Under the pieces are notes generated by a model. That model did not search any database. It was not told where the DNA came from and was given only the letters and a program-made list of their open reading frames with translations. The translations under genes were made by a program, and so were the position numbers. From Bacteroidales bacterium (GTDB lineage Bacteria > Bacteroidota > Bacteroidia > Bacteroidales > Lentimicrobiaceae), in NCBI GenBank assembly GCA_016709025.1, contig JADJEQ010000001.1, positions 327,782 to 391,781 on the forward strand: 64,000 nucleotides of DNA, read 5' to 3'. Below are positions 24,676 through 33,337 of this stretch, in pieces. Position 1 is the first letter of the stretch; the number at the start of each line of letters is the position of its first letter.

Positions 24676-26238
24676 ATGTTACATCCGGAAACCTTTGATT
24701 ACATCATCATAGGATCAGGCTTTGGCGGAAGTGTGGCTGCATTGCGCCTTGCTGAAAAGGGCTATAGCGTTGCAGTGCTTGAGCAGGGGCAACGTTTTTC
24801 ACCGGCCGGCTTTCCAAAGTCAGACTGGAACCTCAGAAAATTCCTTTGGGCGCCTTCCATTGGATGGCATGGGATTCTCAGATGTCATTTTTTCAAAGAA
24901 GTTTTTGTTCTCACCGGCACAGGTGTAGGTGGCGGCAGTCTGGTATATGCCAATACCCTGATGAAGCCTGGTGATGATTTTTTTAATAACCCGGCATGGC
25001 TGACTGGCAACAACTGGAAAGAGCAACTGTCCGTTCATTATGAAACTGCCTGCAAGATGTTGGGAGCTGCGCGCTTCCCGGGTCTAGAGAATGCCGAAGA
25101 CCTGGTATTGAAAGACATAGCCGCTGAAATGAAAAGAGAGGAAACCTTCAGCCTCGTTGAAACCGGTGTATATTATGGCGATCCGGAGAAGGAAACCGAC
25201 CCCTATTTTAACGGAGAAGGGCCTCTCAGAAAAGGCTGCACCGGTTGCGCCGGTTGTATGACCGGATGCCGTGAAAATGCCAAAAATACGCTGGATAAAA
25301 ACTACCTGTGGTTTGCTGAAAAGCATGGCGCCAGGATCTTTCCAGGCACTAAGGCCGGCAAGATTGAGGTAAACGAAGGAATTTACCGCATTCACACCCG
25401 GAAATCCGGTCGCGATGGGATCAGTGGCCTTTTTGAAAGCCGGGGCCTTGTGATCAGTGCCGGTACAACAGGCACGCTTGAATTGCTGCTGAAGCAGAAG
25501 TTCATTTATAAAACACTGCCCAATCTCTCCGGCACCCTTGGCAGCAATGTGCGCACCAACTCGCAAAGCATAAGCGGGATGGTTCAGGCTGACCGGAAAT
25601 TAAACAACGGGGTAGCCATCACCTCCATTTTTAGTCCTGAGCCGGGCACGCACATAGAGATGGTCAAATTCAACGACCGTAGCGGTGCAATCACCCACAT
25701 CGGAGGTTTCAGTGCCGACCATCCCAACCCGAAGAAAAGAGCCGGCCATGTTATAGCCAGATCCTTGCGACACCCGCTCAGGTTGTTGAAGCTGCTTTTT
25801 TCATTCAGGTGGGGTAAACGAAGCATTGTCATGCTCGTAATGCAGACGCACGACAGTGCGATGAAAATGGAGTTGAAAAAAGGATTGTCCGGCACGCGGC
25901 TCAGGTTTAACCGCAACAGCGGGAAAGTACCCGCCTTTATTCCGGCCGGTCAGAAAGTACTCCACAGATATGCTGAAAAAGTTAACGGAACCCCGCTCAA
26001 CAGCCTCACAGAGTCGCTGTTTAACATGTCAACCACCGCTCATATCATCGGCGGGTGCCCGATGGGAAAAACAGGATCAGATGGTGTGGTTGACGAAAAC
26101 TTCAGGGTGCATGGCTATGAAAACATGTTTATTCTCGACAGTTCGGTAATTCCCTGCAATCCGGGCGTAAATCCCAGCCTGACCATCCTCGCTTTGAGTG
26201 AGTATGCGATGGGGAAAATAGATGCGAAAAAGATCTGA
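24676..26238 (+). CDS. GMC-family FAD oxidoreductase (cholesterol oxidase-like branch)
   Basis: 520 residues. The FAD-binding Rossmann motif IIIGSGFGGSVAALRLAEKG is at the N-terminus, with a distal GVGGGSLVYAN. Residues about 187-201 hold a cysteine cluster, CTGCAGCMTGCRENAKNTL, characteristic of the bacterial cholesterol oxidase-like branch and able in principle to bind an Fe-S cluster. The C-terminal catalytic region contains STTAHIIGGCPMG and NPGVNPSLTILA. The substrate is probably a steroid-like, isoprenoid or other alcohol, not determinable here. No signal peptide. Transcribed alone. Confidence 0.85.
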   Translation: MLHPETFDYIIIGSGFGGSVAALRLAEKGYSVAVLEQGQRFSPAGFPKSDWNLRKFLWAPSIGWHGILRCHFFKEVFVLTGTGVGGGSLVYANTLMKPGDDFFNNPAWLTGNNWKEQLSVHYETACKMLGAARFPGLENAEDLVLKDIAAEMKREETFSLVETGVYYGDPEKETDPYFNGEGPLRKGCTGCAGCMTGCRENAKNTLDKNYLWFAEKHGARIFPGTKAGKIEVNEGIYRIHTRKSGRDGISGLFESRGLVISAGTTGTLELLLKQKFIYKTLPNLSGTLGSNVRTNSQSISGMVQADRKLNNGVAITSIFSPEPGTHIEMVKFNDRSGAITHIGGFSADHPNPKKRAGHVIARSLRHPLRLLKLLFSFRWGKRSIVMLVMQTHDSAMKMELKKGLSGTRLRFNRNSGKVPAFIPAGQKVLHRYAEKVNGTPLNSLTESLFNMSTTAHIIGGCPMGKTGSDGVVDENFRVHGYENMFILDSSVIPCNPGVNPSLTILALSEYAMGKIDAKKI

Positions 26239-26482
26239 TAACCCCTGCCACGATTTATCAGACAAGGGGAATGGGAGAATGGGGGACAAGGGGAATGACA
26301 GTGAAAAGTGAAGAGTTAAAGAGTGAAAAGTGAACTGCTTATGGATTTGTCTTCTTTTCTCCCCGCCTGCACGCTGTTTCGGCGGTCAGGCTTGTCTGCC
26401 AATTTGAAGACGTAATTTTCCCGAATAAGTCCATGCTCCATGCTCCATGCCCTGTGCCCTGTGCCCTGCAAAACAGCACTTG
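26239..26482. other. Repeat-rich intergenic remains
   Basis: AGTGAAAAGTGAAGAG-type low-complexity units (26298-26335) and a short tandem run of CCATGCTCCATG and CCCTGTGCCCTGTG (about 26430-26470). No coding sequence; the missing 3' end of rfbB is not here. Confidence 0.6.
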
Positions 26483-26532
26483 TATTTTTACTTGTAGGGA
26501 CACGACATGTCGTGTCCCTACAAGTAAAAATA
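26483..26532. repeat. 50-bp perfect palindrome at the broken end of rfbB
   Basis: Self-complementary over all 50 bases, with centre GACATGTC at 26504-26511 and core GGGACACGACATGTCGTG. Outer arms are TATTTTTACTTGTA and TACAAGTAAAAATA. The rfbB frame runs into the right arm and stops at a TAG inside it (26518-26520). Confidence 0.95.
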
Positions 26533-27402
26533 AACCCATACACGGTCTTTTACATAGGTAATCAGCTTTGCCGACTCACCGGGTAAACGTCCGAGTTTAC
26601 CGTCCATAATCTCGCAAAGTTTCTGAATCAGCTGAATGTTCTGCCATTCGTTGTTTCCGCCTATGTTATAGGTTTCACCAGCCGCCCCTTTGTGAAAAAT
26701 AAGGTCGATGGCTTTCGCATGATCTTCAACATACAGCCAGTCGCGGACATTCTCCCCTTTTCCGTAAACCGGCAGGGGTTTGTTGTTGCGGATGTTGTGA
26801 ATAAACAGTGGAACCAGCTTTTCAGGAAACTGGAAAGGGCCGTAATTGTTGGAGCAGTTTGACAAAACAACCGGTAGGTGAAAGGTATGAAAATAAGCCC
26901 TGACCAGGTGATCGCTGCTGGCTTTACTGGCTGAGTAAGGACTGCGGGGATCGTAAGGGGTGGTTTCAACAAATTTGCCCTCTTCGCCCAACGAGCCGTA
27001 AACCTCATCGGTTGAAATGTGGTAGAAACGTTTGCCGTCAAAATCGTCTTTCCAGATTGCCCTGGCCGCATTTAAAAGGTTGACCGTTCCAACAATGTTG
27101 GTCATGATAAATTCCATCGGGTTGGCAATAGACCTGTCAACATGTGATTCGGCAGCGAGGTGTATTACTCCGTCAAACCGGTACTTTTCAAAAAGCTGCA
27201 GCATGGCAGGACCATCGGTAATATCAGCCTTTTCAAAAATATAGTTGGGTAGTTTCTCAATATCCGTCAGGTTGGCCAGGTTGCCGGCATAAGTCAGATT
27301 ATCAAGGTTGACAATCCTATACTCAGGATACTTTTTTACAAACAATCTGACAACATGTGAACCAATAAAACCGGCTCCTCCGGTAATAACCAGCGTTTTC
27401 AT
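26518..27402 (-). pseudogene. rfbB: dTDP-glucose 4,6-dehydratase, C-terminally truncated
   Basis: 294 codons against about 350 for the family. The NAD-binding motif ITGGAGFIGSHVVRLF, the STDEVYG box and the YSASK catalytic Tyr/Lys are intact, and the protein follows the family up to KLITYVKDR. There homologues continue PGHD and so on, but here seven unrelated residues (VWVYFYL) encoded by the arm of a 50-bp palindrome lead to a stop. About 60 residues of the substrate-binding C-terminal domain are missing and are not found downstream. The enzyme would make dTDP-4-keto-6-deoxyglucose; activity is doubtful. Last gene of the WbpD-like/galE transcript. Confidence 0.88.
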
Positions 27403-27411
27403 AATTTCGGT

Positions 27412-28446
27412 TTAATGTTTATTACTTGATTTCTTATCGGCCAGGGCCTGCTCCCATTTCCAGGCAGAACCCATCATTTCATCCAGGCTTTTCTGTGCTT
27501 TCCAGCCCAGTTCCTGATTGGCGAAAGAGGTATCGGCCCATACCTTTTCCACATCTCCCGGACGGCGCCCGACAATTTTATAATTTAAGGATTCACCACT
27601 TACCTTTTCAAAAGATTTGATGACTTCCAGCACACTGAAACCATTCCCGGTTCCAAGGTTAAATATCTCAAAATCCGATTTACCGCTTGCGCTGATCATT
27701 CTGTTAACAGCAACCACATGTGCCATTGCAAGATCAACAACATGTATGTAGTCGCGCACGGCAGTGCCATCAGGGGTATCGTAATCTGACCCGAAGACGT
27801 TTAACGACTGCCGTAAACCTATGGCGGTCTGTGTAATAAACGGAACGAGGTTGTTCGGAACACCCAGAGGCAATTCACCGATCAGGGCCGAATCGTGCGA
27901 GCCTATGGGATTGAAATAACGCAAAGCAATGGTCTTCAAGCCATATGCTTCTACAGCAAAACGAATGATCTGTTCCGACATCTGTTTGGTATTGCCATAT
28001 GGCGACCAGGCCTCTTTTATGGGAGATGTTTCCTTAACAGGAAGTTCGTCGGGTTGCCCGTATACGGTACAGGAGGATGAGAACACCAGGTTCTTCAATC
28101 CATTGTCCTTCATTCCCTGCAGAATATTGATCAGGGAATCAAGGTTATTGCGATAATACATCAAAGGATCGGCCATTGATTCGCCAACCGCTTTAAAGGC
28201 TGCAAAATGTATGATCCCATCCAGGTCGGGATGTCCGGCGAAGAAAGATTTTGTTTTTTCCCTGTCAATCAGGTCGAACTGGTGAAATTCGGGTCTGATG
28301 TTCGTTATTTCTTCGATCCGGTCAACCACATCGGCGTGGGAATTGGAAAGGTTATCCACAATAACAACTTCAAAACCCTGCAACTGAAGTTCAACTGCAG
28401 TGTGCGAGCCAATATAACCGGTTCCTCCGGTAACTAAAATCTTCAT
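27412..28446 (-). CDS. galE: UDP-glucose 4-epimerase
   Basis: 344 residues, normal length. NAD-binding VTGGTGYIGSHTAVELQ at the N-terminus, SSSCTVYGQP with the catalytic Ser/Thr, YGNTKQMSEQ with the Tyr-x-x-x-Lys pair, and the GRRPGDVEKVWAD ending typical of GalE. It interconverts UDP-glucose and UDP-galactose for surface glycans. It sits 16 nt after the acetyltransferase gene and 9 nt before rfbB. Confidence 0.95.
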   Translation of the reverse strand: MKILVTGGTGYIGSHTAVELQLQGFEVVIVDNLSNSHADVVDRIEEITNIRPEFHQFDLIDREKTKSFFAGHPDLDGIIHFAAFKAVGESMADPLMYYRNNLDSLINILQGMKDNGLKNLVFSSSCTVYGQPDELPVKETSPIKEAWSPYGNTKQMSEQIIRFAVEAYGLKTIALRYFNPIGSHDSALIGELPLGVPNNLVPFITQTAIGLRQSLNVFGSDYDTPDGTAVRDYIHVVDLAMAHVVAVNRMISASGKSDFEIFNLGTGNGFSVLEVIKSFEKVSGESLNYKIVGRRPGDVEKVWADTSFANQELGWKAQKSLDEMMGSAWKWEQALADKKSSNKH

Positions 28447-28462
28447 AGTGTCTGTTTAATGA

Positions 28463-29044
28463 TTAATCTGTTATTTTTCTGACAATCCCATCCTGAATCT
28501 GATAACGCTCCTGACTCTCGGGGCAAGCAGCAAATCCTGAAACATCAAAGTTAAGACGATGACCATATTCACTCATCCATCCAACCTGCTTTGCCGGATT
28601 GCCAACTACCAGTGCATAAGCCGGAACAGAACGGGTAACTACGGCACCTGCCCCTATAAATGCAAACTCACCAATATCGTGACCACAAACAATGGTTGCA
28701 TTGGCTCCGATCGATGCCCCTTTCTTCACGATAGTCCGGGAATATTGGCCCCGCCTGACTACGGCACTTCTGGGATTTGTAATGTTGGTAAAAACCATTG
28801 ACGGACCCAGAAACACATCATCCTCACATACAACGCCGGTGTAGATTGAAACATTGTTCTGCACTTTCACATTGTTCCCTAAAACAACACCGGTTGACAC
28901 GACGACATTCTGCCCGAGATTGCAGTTCTCCCCGAGTTTACTATCACCCATAATATGCGAGAAATGCCATATTTTAGAGCCTTTCCCGATTTCACAGCCC
29001 TCATCGATAAAGGCGGTTTCGTGTGCAAAATATTCTTTTGTCAT
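28463..29044 (-). CDS. WbpD/WlbB-like N-acetyltransferase (left-handed beta-helix)
   Basis: 193 residues made of hexapeptide repeats (for example IDEGCEIGKGSKIWHFSHI and NVKVQNNVSIYTGVV). Closest match by eye: UDP-2-acetamido-3-amino-2,3-dideoxyglucuronate N-acetyltransferase (WbpD/WlbB), which acetylates the 3-amino group of a nucleotide sugar. The aminotransferase gene just upstream (29212-30348) fits the preceding step (WbpE/WlbC). The dehydrogenase steps (WbpA, WbpB) are not in the window. Confidence 0.85.
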   Translation of the reverse strand: MTKEYFAHETAFIDEGCEIGKGSKIWHFSHIMGDSKLGENCNLGQNVVVSTGVVLGNNVKVQNNVSIYTGVVCEDDVFLGPSMVFTNITNPRSAVVRRGQYSRTIVKKGASIGANATIVCGHDIGEFAFIGAGAVVTRSVPAYALVVGNPAKQVGWMSEYGHRLNFDVSGFAACPESQERYQIQDGIVRKITD

Positions 29045-29160
29045 TTTCGTGATTTTAAAAAATGAATAGAATCCTGTTGTTTACAACCGGGCCAAAGTGT
29101 AAAGTTTTTTTCCGACTGCTTATTTATATTCAAATGTAACGAATTGTTACTCCATTTCAC

Positions 29161-29190
29161 AAAAAAAAAGCCGAAACTGATTTCGGCTTT
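29161..29190 (-). terminator. Terminator after the DegT aminotransferase gene
   Basis: Perfect 10-bp stem AAAGCCGAAA (29167-29176) with TTTCGGCTTT (29181-29190) and a CTGA loop. On the minus strand it is followed by a T run (A9 at 29161-29169). It separates the aminotransferase from the acetyltransferase transcript. Confidence 0.9.
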
Positions 29191-29211
29191 ATGATTAAAC
29201 ATTCCTTAAGG

Positions 29212-30348
29212 CTATATTTTAAAAAATTCCAATACCGAGTCGGTGATGCAGGCCAGTTGCTCATCATCAAGTTCCGTGTGCATCGGCAGGGAGATTACAG
29301 TTTTGCAAAGATGCTCGGTTACCGGGAAATCACCTTCTTTATAACGTGGATCGAGATAGGCTTTTTGCATATGAAGTGGAACCGGGTAATAAATCATTGC
29401 AGGAACCTCCTTTTTCGTGAGAAACTCAATCAATGCATTGCGGTCGGTATCACTGGTTACCAGGGTATACTGATGAAAAACATGGGTTGAACGCCCGAAC
29501 CTTGCCGGGATTTTAAGATTCGGATGATTCCTGAAAGCATTGTCGTAATATTCGGCAGCCTTGTTGCGGGCAGCGGCATATTCATCGAGCCTGGCAAGCT
29601 TCACTTTAAGTACAGCGGCCTGAATGCTGTCGAGCCTGCTGTTTACACCAATGAAATCGTGGTAGTAACGAACGGTCATGCCGTGGTTTACGACCACCCG
29701 AAGCTGTTTAGCAAGCTCGTCGTCGTTGGTAAAAATAGCACCACCATCACCGTAGCACCCGAGGTTTTTGCTGGGGAAAAAAGAGGTACAACCCACATGA
29801 CCGATGGTTCCTGCTTTTTTGCGGGTTCCGTCAGCAAAGATGTAATCGGCACCGATTGCCTGGCAGGCATCTTCGATGATGAAAAGATTGTGTTCTCCGG
29901 CAATTTCCATCATGGCATCCATATCAGCACACTGGCCAAAAAGATGAACAGGCACAATGGCTTTGGTTTTCGGGGTGATTGCCCGGCGAACCGAGTCAGG
30001 GTCGATGTTGAAGGTGTCGGGGTCAACATCTACTACCACCGGAGTATATCCAAGCAGAGCAATCACTTCAGCCGTTGCGATAAAAGTGAAATTGGTCGTG
30101 ATCACTTCATCACCCGGTTGAATCCCCAGGGCCATCATGGCCACCTGCAACGCATCGGTGCCATTGGCACACGGAATTACATGTTTTACCCCAAGATACT
30201 TCTCAAGATCCTCCTGAAATCCTTTAACAGCCGGTCCGTTGATAAAGGCGGTTGAGTTGATCACTTCGTGGATGGCCTGATCGATTTCAGGCTTAATTTT
30301 TTCGTATTGACTTTTCAGGTCAACCATTGCAATTTTGTTCATCTGCAA
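29212..30348 (-). CDS. DegT/DnrJ/EryC1/StrS aminotransferase (WbpE/WlbC-like)
   Basis: 378 residues. PLP-dependent nucleotide-sugar aminotransferase fold: CANGTDALQVAMMALG, then IIEDACQAIGA, and the PLP lysine in SFFPSKNLGCYGDGGA near residue 198. The strong resemblance to WbpE/WlbC and the WbpD-like gene next in line suggest it makes UDP-GlcNAc(3NH2)A. Start MQMNKIAMVDL; the ATG two codons later is equally possible. It has its own -7 box upstream and terminator downstream. Confidence 0.92.
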   Translation of the reverse strand: MQMNKIAMVDLKSQYEKIKPEIDQAIHEVINSTAFINGPAVKGFQEDLEKYLGVKHVIPCANGTDALQVAMMALGIQPGDEVITTNFTFIATAEVIALLGYTPVVVDVDPDTFNIDPDSVRRAITPKTKAIVPVHLFGQCADMDAMMEIAGEHNLFIIEDACQAIGADYIFADGTRKKAGTIGHVGCTSFFPSKNLGCYGDGGAIFTNDDELAKQLRVVVNHGMTVRYYHDFIGVNSRLDSIQAAVLKVKLARLDEYAAARNKAAEYYDNAFRNHPNLKIPARFGRSTHVFHQYTLVTSDTDRNALIEFLTKKEVPAMIYYPVPLHMQKAYLDPRYKEGDFPVTEHLCKTVISLPMHTELDDEQLACITDSVLEFFKI

Positions 30349-30411
30349 TAGATTTTATTGAATTTGATTAGAAAAAGTGAGGCCCGCCAGTCAAACCAGT
30401 CTATGGGCCGT

Positions 30412-30419
30412 CAAAGATA
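30412..30419 (-). promoter_or_regulatory. Candidate -7 box of the DegT aminotransferase gene
   Basis: TATCTTTG on the minus strand (CAAAGATA as printed) matches TAnnTTTG, 63 nt before the start codon. The identical octamer precedes prfC, the ArnT-like gene and pdxA. Confidence 0.5.
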
Positions 30420-30538
30420 CAATTATTCGTTTTGTTCGTTTTGACTTTGAACAATAACAAAAGTAAAGTGCAATTATTTTAAGGCCACAAAAAGAAAACA
30501 GCCTGGGATATGATCTGGCTCCGGCTTAATATATGGCT

Positions 30539-32152
30539 TTAATCAGCAGATACCAATGATTTTCTTTGGTCAGATTCAAATTCAGAGGTATAATGAAACT
30601 TGATTTCAGGGTAATCCTCATTCACCGATTTGAGTGTCCATTCATTCCTGGCCATAAAAACCGGCCGCTCATCCTTATCCCATGTAATGTGTTGAGCTTT
30701 GGTTATAATGAATTGTTTCAGCAGATTTTTATTGGCCGAGGTAAACCAGAAAGCCTTGTAGTAACTGATGGGCTGAAAAGAACAGGCGGCTCCATATTCC
30801 TGCAACAACCTGAACTGGATGACTTCAAACTGAAGTTCGCCCAATGTCCCGACAATTTTAACATTTCCCGGCTGCCTGATAAACAACTGTGCTACCCCTT
30901 CGTCTGTAAGCTGACGGATTCCTTTTTCCAGCCGTTTGGTTTTCATCGGGTCGTTGTTGATCAGTTCCTTGAAAATTTCAGGAGAAAAGCTTGGTATGCC
31001 TTTGAACTGCAAAAGTTCTCCTTCGGTAAGCGTATCGCCGATTTTAAAGTTTCCGGTATCGTACAGTCCCACAACATCACCGGGATATGCCTCCTCTACA
31101 ACACTTTGTTCATTGGCCATGAAGCTGGTTGGACTGGAGAATCTTAGTTTTTTGTCGAGCCGGGTATGGTAGTAAAATTTATTCCGTTCGAATTTCCCTG
31201 AAACGATTCTGCAAAAAGCAATTCTATCGCGGTGGTTGGGATCGAGGTTGGCATGAATTTTAAAAACAAAACCTGTAAACTCCTTTTCATCCGGATTCAC
31301 CGGTCGCTGTTCCGTTGCCCTTGGCAAAGGCGAGGGCGCTATACGAACAAAGGTATCGAGCAATTCCTTGATCCCGAAATTGTTGATTGCACTCCCGAAG
31401 AAAACAGGCGCCAGGTAGCCTTCTTTATACAAACCTGTGTCAAAAGGTTCATAAACATGTTCAATCAGTTCCACATCATCTCTGAGCTTGTTTGCTGCGG
31501 TTTCCCCAATGTGGTTGTCGAGCTCGGAATCACCGAGATTCTCTATATACAAATCAATATCATCGGATATCCTGGTTTTATTGGGTAGGTAGAACTGAAG
31601 CTGTTTACTGAACAAATTGTAGACTCCCTGAAAGTCTGACCCTATGCCGATTGGCCAGGTAAGCGGTCGTGTATGAATATTCAGTGATTTTTCAATTTCG
31701 TCGAGCAGGTAATAAGGATCGTGACCTTCCCTGTCCATTTTGTTGATGAAAATAATAACCGGAGTGTGCCTCAACCGGCAAACATCCATCAGTTTCCGGG
31801 TTTGTTCTTCAACGCCTTTAACACAATCAATCACCAGGATAACACTGTCAACCGCAGTCAGTGTCCGGTAGGTATCTTCGGCAAAATCTTTATGGCCCGG
31901 TGTATCAAGTATATTGACTTTATAACCGTCGTAATCAAATCCCATAACGGAAGTAGCCACGGAAATACCGCGCTGTTTCTCGATCTCCATAAAATCCGAA
32001 GTAGCGGTTTTTCTTATTTTATTACTTTTTACCGCACCTGCCGTTTGAATGGCACCTCCATACAAAAGCAACTTTTCCGTTAGCGTGGTTTTACCCGCAT
32101 CAGGGTGACTGATGATGCCAAAGGTTCTTCTTTTTTCAATTTCATTTCCCAT
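30539..32152 (-). CDS. prfC: Peptide chain release factor 3
   Basis: 537 residues, close to the usual 525-530. Translational GTPase with P-loop SHPDAGKTTLTEKLL, switch DTPGHKDF and NKMDRE nucleotide specificity motif, followed by EF-Tu-like domain II and the RF3-specific C-terminal domain. RF3 recycles RF1/RF2 after termination and takes part in post-peptidyl-transfer quality control. It stands alone, with an unusually long leader (about 180 nt) if the -7 box at 32330 is its promoter. Confidence 0.96.
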   Translation of the reverse strand: MGNEIEKRRTFGIISHPDAGKTTLTEKLLLYGGAIQTAGAVKSNKIRKTATSDFMEIEKQRGISVATSVMGFDYDGYKVNILDTPGHKDFAEDTYRTLTAVDSVILVIDCVKGVEEQTRKLMDVCRLRHTPVIIFINKMDREGHDPYYLLDEIEKSLNIHTRPLTWPIGIGSDFQGVYNLFSKQLQFYLPNKTRISDDIDLYIENLGDSELDNHIGETAANKLRDDVELIEHVYEPFDTGLYKEGYLAPVFFGSAINNFGIKELLDTFVRIAPSPLPRATEQRPVNPDEKEFTGFVFKIHANLDPNHRDRIAFCRIVSGKFERNKFYYHTRLDKKLRFSSPTSFMANEQSVVEEAYPGDVVGLYDTGNFKIGDTLTEGELLQFKGIPSFSPEIFKELINNDPMKTKRLEKGIRQLTDEGVAQLFIRQPGNVKIVGTLGELQFEVIQFRLLQEYGAACSFQPISYYKAFWFTSANKNLLKQFIITKAQHITWDKDERPVFMARNEWTLKSVNEDYPEIKFHYTSEFESDQRKSLVSAD

Positions 32153-32329
32153 TTACAAACTGATTAATAGCTGAGGAGCAAACAGTTTGCTTCTCATGTT
32201 CAACATAACAACAAGGGGTGCGATATGGCAACTCAGGTAAGGCGTACCGCGAAATACCACCCGGATGGGATTATCATGGTGTAGTAATACCGATTACTTC
32301 GATTTTGACTGGTTTTCATGTATCGGGTG
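32153..32329 (-). other. Long leader region of prfC
   Basis: About 180 nt between the presumed promoter and the start codon. It contains GAGGAGCAAACAGTTTGCTTC (about 32174-32195), a near-palindrome able to form a stem of GCAAAC with GTTTGC. No recognised riboswitch class and no uORF with convincing features. Confidence 0.35.
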
Positions 32330-32337
32330 CAAAGATA
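32330..32337 (-). promoter_or_regulatory. Candidate -7 box of prfC
   Basis: TATCTTTG on the minus strand (CAAAGATA as printed), 178 nt upstream of the prfC start. Confidence 0.4.
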
Positions 32338-32462
32338 GCCATTTTAGGGTGACTGTGAAATGAAGAGGGAATAACGTTCTAAGTTCAATGGCCATCAGAA
32401 TATTATTAACCGAATTAACCATATTTAGCAAATTGAATCCCCGTGCGGGTTGCTCAATTTCA

Positions 32463-32470
32463 TATATTTG
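32463..32470 (+). promoter_or_regulatory. Candidate -7 box of the barrel-protein/waaA pair
   Basis: TATATTTG matches TAnnTTTG, 62 nt before the ATG at 32532. Confidence 0.4.
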
Positions 32471-32531
32471 CCACGATAAAAAACAGGGCCCGGCTTTTAA
32501 AAAAGGCTGCCCGATCAAGTGGTCTGTCTGC

Positions 32532-33290
32532 ATGAAAACCCTATTCAGCTTTATCCTCCTCGCCCTGCTCCCGTTTACAAGCCTTGTTGCCCAGAAAAGC
32601 ATCAAAGATTCTGTAATATTTGCCAACCTCATTTACGCAAATTATGCGATGCAATTTCCGGGAGGTGATCTTGGAGAACGTTTTGGCATGAATTCTCAAC
32701 TGGGGGCCGGCTATCTGCTGAAAACCAATACCAACTGGGTTTTTGGGATTGAAGGCAACTTTATGTTTGGCGACCAGGTGAAAAGTGAAGGCAATATTCT
32801 GAGTCTGATAGAAACTTCTGACGGGAACCTGATCGATATGCAGGGTATCTATGCAAATTACAGTTTCAATGAGCGTGGCTTCTCATGGTTTTTTAAGACT
32901 GGTAAACTTATTCCTGTTTGGGGACCAAACAAGAATTCCGGAATCTTATTCACCCTCGGAGCGGGTTATCTGCAGCACAAAATCTATATAGAACACAGAG
33001 ACAAAACTGCCCCCCAGATTACCGATGACTACCTCAAAGGATACGACGAACTGAAACGTGGATTTGCTACGAATATTTTTCTTGGTTATCTTTACCTGGG
33101 AAATTACAATAAAGTAAATTTCTTTGCCGGGCTCGATGTTACCATGGGTTTTACCGGTTATGTCAGGCCTTACTCATTCAACCAGATAAGCTATAACAGC
33201 GGACGTTTCTCCGATATCCTCACCGGAATAAAAGTTGGCTGGATCATACCGGTTTACAGGCGTTCTCCAAAAGAGTTTTATTTCTATTGA
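32532..33290 (+). CDS. Predicted outer-membrane beta-barrel protein, unknown function
   Basis: 252 residues from ATG 32532, which gives a clear signal peptide (MKTLFSFILLALLPFTSLVAQ); 48 upstream in-frame residues are not coding-like. The mature part alternates hydrophobic and polar residues with many Gly/Tyr/Asn and aromatic strand ends (for example LGAGYLLKTNTNWVFGIEGNF), as in small outer-membrane barrels. I do not recognise a named family. waaA starts 47 nt after its stop, so a link to LPS is possible but rests on position only. Confidence 0.75.
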   Translation: MKTLFSFILLALLPFTSLVAQKSIKDSVIFANLIYANYAMQFPGGDLGERFGMNSQLGAGYLLKTNTNWVFGIEGNFMFGDQVKSEGNILSLIETSDGNLIDMQGIYANYSFNERGFSWFFKTGKLIPVWGPNKNSGILFTLGAGYLQHKIYIEHRDKTAPQITDDYLKGYDELKRGFATNIFLGYLYLGNYNKVNFFAGLDVTMGFTGYVRPYSFNQISYNSGRFSDILTGIKVGWIIPVYRRSPKEFYFY

Positions 33291-33337
33291 TTTTTTTAAT
33301 AACTTCGAATCTTTAAAAGCACTTCAAACCCAATGGC

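Noticed and set aside
24676..26238. Cysteine cluster of the GMC protein as evidence for a separate ferredoxin fusion
   Set aside because: The cysteines lie inside the normal GMC fold region followed by AKNTL, a pattern of this branch, not an extra domain.
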